Source: Acetobacterium sp. | GTDB lineage: Bacteria; Bacillota; Clostridia; Eubacteriales; Eubacteriaceae | Length of the DNA stretch: 5,357 nt | Assembly (NCBI GenBank): GCA_022013395.1 | Contig: JAKLQL010000313.1 | Span: 1-5,357 of the forward strand | Direction: 5' to 3' | Shown here: one piece after another, positions 1 through 5,357 of the stretch | Layout of the letters: every line of letters starts with the position of its first letter | How positions within the stretch are numbered: position 1 is the stretch's first letter | Program-made: the position numbers and the translations under genes | The notes under the pieces: model-generated | What the model was told of the DNA's origin: nothing | Seen by the model: the letters and a program-made list of their open reading frames with translations, nothing else | The model's database searches: none

Positions 1-1314
1 CATCGGCACTTGCTGGATGCCTTTGGTGGAGAGAAAAGCCGTAAATACCGGCAACAGACAGCCGCTGATGCCGATGAAATCAAATGCATCAAAGATCAGA
101 TCAATGAATTGGAAACAAATGAACGGGAATTGGAACGGGAAAAAGAAACCCTGCAGTTTGAAATCAATGAGATTGAAGCAGCCGCCCTGATTGTTGGTGA
201 AGATGAAGAATTGGAAGAAGAAAAGCGAATTCTTGAGAATAAGGAGCGACTTTTTTCCAATGCCAGTCGTGCTTATGAGCTGCTCCGAGGTGAAAATTCT
301 GATCAGAACCCAATTCTTGATGCTATGAGTTTGCTGGCCGAAAACATTGCTGAAATTGCCAAAATAGACAGCAGTTTTCAGGAAAAACTGGAAAGGTTCA
401 ATGGGATTTTCAATGAAGCTGAAAGCCTTTCTTTTGAGATCCGCTCTTATTTAGAAGATATGGAATATAGTTTGGGTGATTTGGATGAAATCGAGACCCG
501 GCTCAGCGTGATTGCCAAACTTAAACGAAAATATGGCCATGATATTACTGAAATCCTGACCTATGCAGAAGAAATCGAGATCCGCTTTAAAAGCCTGTTA
601 AACCGAGATGAAAGTCTGCAGTCTTACTATCAGGAATTAGGCGGCGTTCAAGATAAGTATTATAAGGTTAGTGAATCACTTTATCAGTTGCGCTTAAAAA
701 CCGCCAGTACTTTAAAGATTGCCCTTGAAAAAGAACTGGGCGAACTGGCGATGGAGAAAGTTCAGGTGGAGATTTCGGTGGAACATGATCCCGAGCGGAT
801 TGCCGCCTATGGCCAGGATACGGTGGAATTTTTAATTTCGGTTAATCCGGGACAGCCTCCAAAACCGCTGGGTAAGGTTGCCTCTGGCGGGGAAATTTCC
901 CGCATTATGCTGAGTCTTAAAAGTATTTTTGGTGCCCTGGATGCCATTGAAACCATGGTGTTTGACGAAATCGATACGGGCATCAGTGGCCGTACTGCCC
1001 AGGTTGTTGCCGAAAAAATACAAGCTTTAAGTGTCACCCCGCCTACCGGTCGGCAGATTATCTGTATTACCCATTTACCCCAGATTGCTGCCATGGCCGA
1101 CCAGCACTTTATGGTCGAAAAACGGGCGACCGAGGATACTGTGGAGGTTCGTTTTATACCCCTGAACGAAAAGGGTAAAAAAGAGGAACTTTCCCGAATG
1201 CTCGGCGGTGCCGAAGTAACCCAAAAAACTTGGGAGCATGCCCAGGAAATGCTGGAACTAAGCCAAAAAATAAAAAAATCAAAAAAAATCAAAAAAGACA
1301 AAATATTGTCTTAA
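1..1314 (+). CDS. recN: DNA repair protein RecN, 5'-truncated by the window edge
   Basis: RecN is a cytosolic SMC-like ATPase that acts early in double-strand-break repair. The frame is open from base 1 (His-Arg-His before the Leu at base 10), so the TTG at 10 is an internal codon and not a start. About 437 residues are visible of a family usually 550-580 long; the missing N-terminus should carry the Walker A motif. Numbering from base 1, residues about 20-250 are charged, heptad-like coiled coil. They are followed by the C-terminal ATPase lobe: ABC signature SGGE at 295-298 (bases 883-894), Walker B MVFDEID with D322/E323 and the TGISG that follows, and the switch histidine H358 in ITHLPQIAAMADQ. 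The protein ends in an unusual Lys-rich tail (KIKKSKKIKKDK) encoded by A-runs. No terminator is visible after the TAA, so readthrough into the next gene is possible. Identification is secure. Confidence 0.96.
   Translation, partial: HRHLLDAFGGEKSRKYRQQTAADADEIKCIKDQINELETNERELEREKETLQFEINEIEAAALIVGEDEELEEEKRILENKERLFSNASRAYELLRGENSDQNPILDAMSLLAENIAEIAKIDSSFQEKLERFNGIFNEAESLSFEIRSYLEDMEYSLGDLDEIETRLSVIAKLKRKYGHDITEILTYAEEIEIRFKSLLNRDESLQSYYQELGGVQDKYYKVSESLYQLRLKTASTLKIALEKELGELAMEKVQVEISVEHDPERIAAYGQDTVEFLISVNPGQPPKPLGKVASGGEISRIMLSLKSIFGALDAIETMVFDEIDTGISGRTAQVVAEKIQALSVTPPTGRQIICITHLPQIAAMADQHFMVEKRATEDTVEVRFIPLNEKGKKEELSRMLGGAEVTQKTWEHAQEMLELSQKIKKSKKIKKDKILS
1265..1296. repeat. Run of four phased A-tracts in the recN 3' end
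   Basis: A-runs of 6, 7, 8 and 6 bases lie at 1265-1270, 1272-1278, 1281-1288 and 1291-1296. Their centres are about 7.5, 9.5 and 9 bp apart, close to helical phase for the last three. They encode the repetitive Lys/Ile tail of RecN and end 14 bp before the -35 of the candidate promoter at 1311. Phased A-tracts are known to bend DNA, and A/T-rich DNA at this position can act as an UP element. A role here is inferred; biased codon use for a basic tail is the simple alternative. Confidence 0.55.
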
Positions 1315-1339
1315 CATTTCATCAGTTATTGGATAAAAT
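1311..1339 (+). promoter_or_regulatory. Candidate sigma-A promoter for pduL-lgt
   Basis: TTAACA (1311-1316) and TAAAAT (1334-1339) each match the sigma-A consensus at 5 of 6 positions and are separated by exactly 17 bp. The -35 box overlaps the recN stop codon. A start near base 1346 would give a leader of about 33 nt containing the RBS. The region just upstream is A-rich. This would let pduL-lgt be transcribed independently of recN. Confidence 0.6.
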
Positions 1340-1365
1340 AAAGATTGTTAAAAATATATTTAATT

Positions 1366-1373
1366 AAGGAGAT
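1366..1373 (+). promoter_or_regulatory. RBS that fixes the TTG start of pduL
   Basis: AAGGAGAT, with the GGAG core at 1368-1371, lies 7 nt before the TTG at 1379. An in-frame stop (TAA at 1361-1363) lies just upstream and there is no ATG between it and the TTG. The next in-frame ATG (1478, Met34) would remove the conserved HIH metal site. The RBS therefore decides the start. Confidence 0.85.
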
Positions 1374-1378
1374 ATAAA

Positions 1379-1948
1379 TTGGAAAGAACAGTACCCATTG
1401 GGTTATCAAACAAGCACATTCATGTATCACAGGCGGATTTAGAAACATTATTCGGTAAAGGCTACCAATTAACACCCATGAAAGATTTATCACAACCAGG
1501 ACAATACGCCGCAGAAGAAAAAATTGACGTGGTTGGACCTAAGGGAACATTAAAAGGGATTCGTATTCTTGGACCAGTTCGTCCTGAAACCCAATTGGAA
1601 GTATCTGTCGGAGATGGTTTCTGTTTAGGAATCAAAGCACCACTTCGTAATTCAGGAGATATTGCCGACACCCCAGGGGTTAAACTAATCGGACCTGCAG
1701 GCGAAGTAGAAATTGCTAAAGGTGCCATCGTGGCTGCCCGTCATATCCATATGAGCACTGAAGAAGGCGCAGCCTATGGATTAAAAGACAAAGATGTTGT
1801 CTGTGTAAAATTGGATGGCCCTCGTGGTCTGACATTTGACAACGTATTAGTTCGTGTTCACCCAGATTTCAAACTAGACATGCATCTTGACGTTGAAGAA
1901 GGAAATGCAGCCGCTGCTAAAAACGGCCAAATCGCAACCATTCTTTAA
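1379..1948 (+). CDS. pduL: PduL-type phosphotransacylase (phosphate propanoyl/acetyltransferase)
   Basis: PduL enzymes interconvert acyl-CoA plus phosphate with acyl phosphate plus CoA; paired with an acetate kinase this yields ATP. The 189-residue protein has the two-lobed PduL layout: GLSNKHIHVS (H13, H15), GPVRPETQLE (R68, E74), AARHIHMS (H122, H124), and HPDFKLDMHLD (H161, H169). From memory of the Rhodopseudomonas palustris PduL structure, the di-zinc and phosphate ligands H48, H50, R103, E109, H157, H159 and H204 all map here with a constant offset of 35, so the active site looks complete. The shorter N-terminus leaves no room for a microcompartment encapsulation peptide, and no shell genes are nearby, so a cytosolic enzyme is expected. 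Six of seven Arg codons are CGT, against none of ten in lgt, which suggests high expression. In an acetogen this could be the main Pta; acetyl versus propionyl preference cannot be read from sequence. Confidence 0.93.
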   Translation: MERTVPIGLSNKHIHVSQADLETLFGKGYQLTPMKDLSQPGQYAAEEKIDVVGPKGTLKGIRILGPVRPETQLEVSVGDGFCLGIKAPLRNSGDIADTPGVKLIGPAGEVEIAKGAIVAARHIHMSTEEGAAYGLKDKDVVCVKLDGPRGLTFDNVLVRVHPDFKLDMHLDVEEGNAAAAKNGQIATIL

Positions 1949-1950
1949 TT

Positions 1951-2736
1951 ATGATTGCACCAAACCCAATCGCTTTTGCCGCATTTGGCCTTGAAGTCAG
2001 GTGGTATGGGGTTTTAATTGCCTCCGCATTACTGATTGGTCTGTTCATAGCGATAAAACGGGCACCCAAATACGGGATTGATTCTGAAATTATTCTGGAT
2101 TTCTTTTTGTATATGATCCCAGCAGTGATAATCGGAGCCCGGCTTTATTATGTCATCTTCAGTTATGACTATTATGTGGCGCATCCAGATGAGATCATCG
2201 CGACCTGGCATGGTGGACTTGCCATTCACGGCGGTATTATAGCTGGTGTGATTGTGGCGCTTGTTTTCTGTCGGGTCAAAAAGATCAGTTTTTTCGCTTT
2301 GGCAGATGTGTTAATTCCGGCGCTACCCTTAGGCCAGGCCATTGGGCGATGGGGGAACTTCTTTAATCAGGAAGCCTATGGTTCCCAAACTGATTTGCCT
2401 TGGGCCATCACTGTGAACGATGCTGCCCTTGGTTTGATTAAGGTTCATCCCACTTTTCTTTATGAATCGATTTGGGATTTGCTGGTATTTGGTTTTCTCT
2501 TTTTCTATGAAGACAAAATTAAAAAAGTTGATGGTGAGTTACTGTTCGTTTACCTCGGATTGTATTCCATCGGGCGCTTTTTCATAGAAGGCTTAAGAAC
2601 CGATAGTCTCATGTTTATGGGACTGCGAACAGCCCAACTGATTAGTCTGGCATTGATAGTCATTGGGATTGGCGGACTCTGGTATCTGCGGAAAAACGAA
2701 GATCGATTTACGAATTCACTGATAAAAAACAAATAA
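1951..2736 (+). CDS. lgt: Prolipoprotein diacylglyceryl transferase
   Basis: Lgt is a multi-pass inner-membrane enzyme that moves diacylglycerol from phosphatidylglycerol onto the lipobox cysteine of prolipoproteins, the first step of lipoprotein maturation. The protein has 261 residues, a normal length. It begins with the usual short lead into RWYG (Y19). It carries HGGLAIHGG (H87, H93; H93 appears equivalent to E. coli H103), the family signature GRWGNFFNQE (R133, N136, N139, E141), HPTFLYES (166-173) and GRFFIEGLRTD (208-218). About seven hydrophobic segments are visible, with a basic C-terminal tail. The start is 2 nt after the pduL TAA, and I find no Shine-Dalgarno in the preceding 30 bases. 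Translation therefore probably depends on ribosomes finishing pduL. A strong terminator follows directly. No lspA is in the window. Confidence 0.97.
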   Translation: MIAPNPIAFAAFGLEVRWYGVLIASALLIGLFIAIKRAPKYGIDSEIILDFFLYMIPAVIIGARLYYVIFSYDYYVAHPDEIIATWHGGLAIHGGIIAGVIVALVFCRVKKISFFALADVLIPALPLGQAIGRWGNFFNQEAYGSQTDLPWAITVNDAALGLIKVHPTFLYESIWDLLVFGFLFFYEDKIKKVDGELLFVYLGLYSIGRFFIEGLRTDSLMFMGLRTAQLISLALIVIGIGGLWYLRKNEDRFTNSLIKNK

Positions 2737-2741
2737 ATTTA

Positions 2742-2779
2742 AAAAAGACTGTCAGTTATTATGAACTGGCAGTCTTTTT
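2742..2779. terminator. Intrinsic terminator between converging lgt and comM
   Basis: A 16-bp stem is formed by 2742-2757 and 2764-2779 around a 6-base loop (ATTATG). The core GACTGTCAGTT pairs with AACTGGCAGTC, and A5/T5 flanks give a U-tract in both directions. It begins 5 nt after the lgt stop and ends about 50 bp beyond the comM stop. The T2752/G2769 pair is a G-U wobble in the + transcript but an A-C mismatch in the - transcript, so the hairpin should be somewhat stronger for lgt than for comM. Confidence 0.93.
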
Positions 2780-2827
2780 GCGTGCAACAGCGAGGTTCTT
2801 GGAGTTAATGCTTCTGATCTGGTTAAT

Positions 2828-4354
2828 TTAAGGCAGCTTAGTCATTCCTCGATATTGAATGGCTTCAGTCAGATGTGAAACCTGAATGGCTTCGGAACTA
2901 TCCAAATCAGCAATGGTTCGGGCCAGTTTTAAAATTCGGTGATACCCTCTGGCGCTGAGTTTCATTTTGGTATAAACCTTTTCCATCAGCTGTTCTTCAG
3001 CAGCACCGAGAGCGCAGAAGCGTTCCATCAACTTTGGTGTGAGTTGGGCATTATAAAAAATATCCAGATCGTGATAGCGTTGATTTTGCCGTTCTCGGGC
3101 AGCATCCACCCGCATCTTGATGGTATGAGAGGTCTCGCCCTTGGGTTTGGTTTGCAGTTCATCATAGGTCGTACTGGGAATCTCCACAAAAATATCCAGG
3201 CGATCCATCAGTGGACCGGAGATTTTCCCCTGATAGTTTTTGATCTGCTGGGGGGTACAGATACATTCATGAGCAGGATCGGTGAGATAACCGCAGGGGC
3301 AGGGATTCATCGAGGTAATCAGGGTAAAACTGGCCGGAAAGGTCAGGGAGGCATTGACCCGGGAGATGGTGACCTCCTGATCTTCAATGGGTTGACGCAG
3401 AACTTCCAGGGCAGATTTTTGAAACTCCGGCAGTTCATCGAGAAAAAGCACACCCAAATGAGCGAGGGAAACTTCGCCGGGTTTGGGAATCCGCCCACCG
3501 CCCACCAAGGAAACCTTGGAAATAGTATGATGAGGCGAACGAAAGGGGCGTTGGCTGATAATAGCGTTATTTTTTAAGAGACCGGAAATACTGTGGATCT
3601 TGGTGATTTCTAGCGCCTCGTCGATAGTCAGGTCGGGGAGGATGGACGGAAAACCTTTGGCCAACATCGTTTTTCCAGATCCGGGAGGGCCTGACATCAT
3701 TACGTTGTGAGCTCCGGCTGCAGCAATCTCTAACGCCCGTTTGCCTTGATCCTGACCGCGGACATCAGAAAAATCGATGGCATGACTGCTGCTTTCCAGA
3801 GCTAAGAACACATTGAGATCAACCTTAAAGGAATCGATGATCAGTTCTTTCTTGATAAAAGAAACCGCTTCATCAAAGTCTTTTACTGGAAAAACATCAA
3901 CATTTTGAACCACGGCCGCCTCGTGTCGGTTATCAAAGGGCACGAGAATATTGGAAATACCAGCTTCTTTTGCTGCCAATACCATCGGCAGTACCCCGTT
4001 GACGCTTCTTATTTCACCGCTGAGAGAGAGCTCTCCGATAATCAGATAATCCTCTGGATGATCCCAGGTTAATTGCTCAGAAGCGGCTAAAATCCCCAGC
4101 GCAATGGCCAAATCAAAAGCAGGCCCTTCTTTTTTGAGATCTGCCGGGGCCAGATTGATCGTGATCCGTTCCATCGGATATTTAAAGCCATTGTTCTTAA
4201 TAGCCGAAAAAACCCGGTCTTTTGATTCTTTAATGCCGGTGTCAGGAAGACCCACCAGGGAATAGGTGGGCAAACCCCGGGAAATATCAATTTCAACAGT
4301 GACAATGACGCCATTTACACCAAGCAATCCGCTACTTTTTATCTGTGACAACAT
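2828..4354 (-). CDS. comM: YifB/ComM family Mg-chelatase-like AAA+ ATPase
   Basis: ComM-family proteins are hexameric AAA+ ATPases; in Vibrio and Acinetobacter ComM drives branch migration when transformed DNA is integrated. The 508-residue length is typical. Residues about 20-140 form the ChlI/Lon-like N-terminal domain, with the hallmark KKEGPAFDLAIALGIL. The AAA+ core follows: HVRG-type DVRGQDQGKRALE at 197-209, Walker A GPPGSGKT (222-229), RPFRSPHHTIS (269-279), Walker B LFLDELPEF (D306, E307), sensor-1-like N350 in SMNPCPCG, and arginine finger R385 in GPLMDRLD. Cysteines 352, 354, 364 and 366 form a small knuckle common in this family. The Mg-chelatase C-terminal domain with LSARGYHRILKLARTIADL lies at 467-484. 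The ATG is supported by GGAGGT 9 nt upstream. The gene stands alone here, without the dprA/topA neighbours seen in many Firmicutes. Involvement in transformation in this organism is unproven. Confidence 0.95.
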   Translation of the reverse strand: MLSQIKSSGLLGVNGVIVTVEIDISRGLPTYSLVGLPDTGIKESKDRVFSAIKNNGFKYPMERITINLAPADLKKEGPAFDLAIALGILAASEQLTWDHPEDYLIIGELSLSGEIRSVNGVLPMVLAAKEAGISNILVPFDNRHEAAVVQNVDVFPVKDFDEAVSFIKKELIIDSFKVDLNVFLALESSSHAIDFSDVRGQDQGKRALEIAAAGAHNVMMSGPPGSGKTMLAKGFPSILPDLTIDEALEITKIHSISGLLKNNAIISQRPFRSPHHTISKVSLVGGGRIPKPGEVSLAHLGVLFLDELPEFQKSALEVLRQPIEDQEVTISRVNASLTFPASFTLITSMNPCPCGYLTDPAHECICTPQQIKNYQGKISGPLMDRLDIFVEIPSTTYDELQTKPKGETSHTIKMRVDAARERQNQRYHDLDIFYNAQLTPKLMERFCALGAAEEQLMEKVYTKMKLSARGYHRILKLARTIADLDSSEAIQVSHLTEAIQYRGMTKLP

Positions 4355-4363
4355 ATAAAGTTT

Positions 4364-4369
4364 ACCTCC
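4364..4369 (-). promoter_or_regulatory. RBS of comM
   Basis: ACCTCC on the + strand reads GGAGGT on the minus strand, 9 nt before the ATG at 4354-4352. It is a near-perfect anti-SD match and supports the chosen start. Confidence 0.85.
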
Positions 4370-4383
4370 GCCTTATTAAAACT

Positions 4384-4389
4384 ATTATA
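4384..4389 (-). promoter_or_regulatory. Candidate -10 box for comM
   Basis: ATTATA on the + strand is a perfect TATAAT on the minus strand, placed to start transcription near base 4377, with a leader of about 22 nt that contains the RBS. No good -35 is present: the hexamer 17 bp upstream reads TATGTT. If this is the promoter it is probably weak or needs an activator. Confidence 0.5.
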
Positions 4390-4429
4390 CCGGAAATAAA
4401 TACAAAAACATAGGGAAAAATTTTGAGGG

Positions 4430-4443
4430 TTATGATATCATAA
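4430..4443. promoter_or_regulatory. 14-bp perfect palindrome over a probable extended -10 of the transporter gene
   Basis: TTATGATATCATAA is its own reverse complement. It contains TGATATCAT, which fits an extended -10 (TGn plus TATCAT at 4436-4441, 5 of 6 to consensus) reading toward the transporter. Transcription from it would start near 4448, about 24 nt before the ATG. There is no convincing -35 upstream. A repressor bound here would block the transporter promoter, but no regulator gene lies next to it and a chance A/T-rich palindrome cannot be excluded. Confidence 0.4.
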
Positions 4444-4459
4444 AAAAAGAAATCAACAG

Positions 4460-4467
4460 AAGGAGGT
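4460..4467 (+). promoter_or_regulatory. RBS of the DMT transporter gene
   Basis: AAGGAGGT fully complements the 16S anti-SD core. It lies 4-5 nt before the ATG at 4472, slightly closer than usual, and it fixes that start. Confidence 0.88.
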
Positions 4468-4471
4468 ACCC

Positions 4472-5317
4472 ATGGAAAAAAATACACAGGGCACCTTGTA
4501 TGTGCTCATTGCGATGGTACTATTCAGTACTGGCGGGCTGTTTATCAAGCTGATCGACGCCAATGCTTTTACCATTACGTTTGGACGGGCGCTCATCGCA
4601 GGTCTTATTTTTTTGCCCATGATTCAATGGAAAAAAATAAGGTTTTCAAAATATTATGTCGGTCTTGTCATTGCTTATTGTTATCTGTGCGTGATGTTTG
4701 TGCTGACAACTAAGATGACAACGGCGGCTAATGCCATCATTCTTCAGTGTACTGCACCTTTATGGCTTTACTTGTTTTATGTGATCAAAGGAAAGAAAGT
4801 AACCAAGCGTGATTTGATTCCGCGATTGGTTATTCTTTTGGGAATCATCGTCATCCTAAGTGCTTCAGACGGCGGAAACGCCTGGGGTGATCTGCTGGCG
4901 CTAACCAATGGGATTGCCTATGCGGTTGTTCAGTATTTATTGGACAAAGATTATCCGATATCCGATGCTTCAATCGTTGGTTTAAATAACCTGTGGCTGA
5001 GTCTGGTGATCCTTTTGACCATGTCTAATCAGCTGGACTTTTCCGGTATTTCTTTTTATGGCTGGCTGGGGTTGATTTTTCTGGGGGTCTTTCAGATTGG
5101 GATTGCCTATCTCTTTTTCTCCGGCGGTGTTCGCCTGATTTCGCCATTGAAAGCGTCGATTTTATCATTGGCAGAACCCATCCTTAATCCCATATTTGTA
5201 TTCTTTTTTGTGGGAGAAACCCCGTCCTTTCTCTCATTAGCCGGATTTGCGGTCATTCTGATGGGAATTGGTCTGACAATGGTTCGCCCCAAAAATCTCG
5301 AAGAGATTAATGAGTAG
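4472..5317 (+). CDS. DMT superfamily transporter with two EamA domains
   Basis: This is a cytoplasmic-membrane protein of the drug/metabolite transporter superfamily, 281 residues, the normal size for the 10-helix EamA type. Hydrophobic segments fall at about 8-26, 33-51, 63-81, 85-105, 116-133, 137-155, 167-186, 195-217, 226-248 and 255-272, forming two five-helix repeats. Helix 1 carries the typical FSTGGLFIK. The first repeat has the conserved proline of CTAPLW (P96). The second repeat has the hallmark LAEPILNPIFVFFFVGE (233-249). Loops 53-60 and 107-118 are Lys/Arg-rich and are likely cytoplasmic. The short C-terminus is charged. Members export amino acids, metabolites or drugs; the substrate cannot be told from sequence and no neighbour points to one. 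The gene is divergent from comM across 117 bp and ends in TAG. The last 40 bases of the window show no hairpin terminator, so a downstream partner gene is possible. Confidence 0.92.
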   Translation: MEKNTQGTLYVLIAMVLFSTGGLFIKLIDANAFTITFGRALIAGLIFLPMIQWKKIRFSKYYVGLVIAYCYLCVMFVLTTKMTTAANAIILQCTAPLWLYLFYVIKGKKVTKRDLIPRLVILLGIIVILSASDGGNAWGDLLALTNGIAYAVVQYLLDKDYPISDASIVGLNNLWLSLVILLTMSNQLDFSGISFYGWLGLIFLGVFQIGIAYLFFSGGVRLISPLKASILSLAEPILNPIFVFFFVGETPSFLSLAGFAVILMGIGLTMVRPKNLEEINE

Positions 5318-5357
5318 GTCAGAATAATATTATACAACAAAAAAACCACAACACTGA

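Noticed and set aside
807..1301. 164-codon open frame on the minus strand within recN, and a smaller one at 832-1023
   Set aside because: They lie antisense to the conserved RecN ATPase lobe. The translation is Ser/Trp/Phe-rich with no family resemblance and no RBS.
2780..2827. Possible gene remnant between terminator and comM (one frame reads EVLGVNASDLVNL)
   Set aside because: It is too short to assign, with no start, RBS or recognised family; it is probably chance.
2939..3577. 212-codon open frame on the plus strand within comM
   Set aside because: It is antisense to the conserved AAA+ core (Walker A/B region). Its openness follows from the codon bias of comM, and no domain or good RBS is seen.
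4087..4314. Short minus-strand frame inside comM
   Set aside because: It is an out-of-frame reading of the same strand as comM, overlapping its conserved N-terminal domain.
5324..5333. ATAATATTAT palindrome after the transporter stop
   Set aside because: It is only A/T and too short to be a terminator, and no second half or U-tract context supports another role.
5107..5349. Minus-strand 80-codon frame over the transporter 3' end
   Set aside because: It is antisense to the EamA hallmark motif and has no recognisable features.
1..5357. CRISPR arrays, IS ends, tRNA/rRNA genes, riboswitches
   Set aside because: No spaced direct repeats, transposase motifs, long inverted ends or cloverleaf-like sequence were seen on either strand. 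All gaps are under 120 bp.

Overview
This window comes from a low-GC Gram-positive anaerobe, most likely a Clostridia relative in the Eubacteriaceae (Acetobacterium/Eubacterium type). This placement is an inference. It rests on A/T-rich intergenic DNA, strong AGGAGG ribosome binding sites, a TTG start, and a freestanding PduL-type phosphotransacylase of the kind acetogens use for acetyl-CoA to acetyl phosphate conversion. No 16S or other marker is present to confirm it.

Layout: (1) bases 1-1314 (+) hold the 3' three quarters of recN, a DNA-repair SMC-like ATPase whose N-terminus lies upstream of the window. (2) Bases 1315-1378 are a short A/T-rich gap with a good sigma-A-like promoter whose -35 overlaps the recN stop, followed by a strong RBS. 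(3) Bases 1379-1948 (+) are a pduL-type phosphotransacylase with a TTG start and arginine codon use unlike its neighbours, suggesting high expression. (4) lgt (1951-2736, +) starts 2 nt after the pduL stop with no Shine-Dalgarno of its own, so it is probably translationally coupled. (5) A long hairpin terminator (2742-2779) sits between the converging lgt and comM genes. (6) comM/yifB (2828-4354, -) encodes a Mg-chelatase-like AAA+ ATPase linked to DNA branch migration in transformation. (7) A 117-bp divergent promoter region contains a perfect 14-bp palindrome. (8) A DMT/EamA-family membrane transporter runs from 4472 to 5317 (+).

Functionally this is an ordinary chromosomal housekeeping neighbourhood: two recombination genes (recN, comM), one energy/carbon gene (pduL-type), one lipoprotein-maturation gene (lgt) and one drug/metabolite exporter-like gene. 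There is no mobile element, CRISPR array, tRNA or rRNA, and I do not see a wholly new system. The most interesting signals are regulatory. A series of helically spaced A-tracts in the recN tail lies directly upstream of the pduL promoter. The compact pduL-lgt junction lacks an SD. A palindrome overlaps the probable -10 of the transporter gene. Every non-coding gap is shorter than 300 bases.
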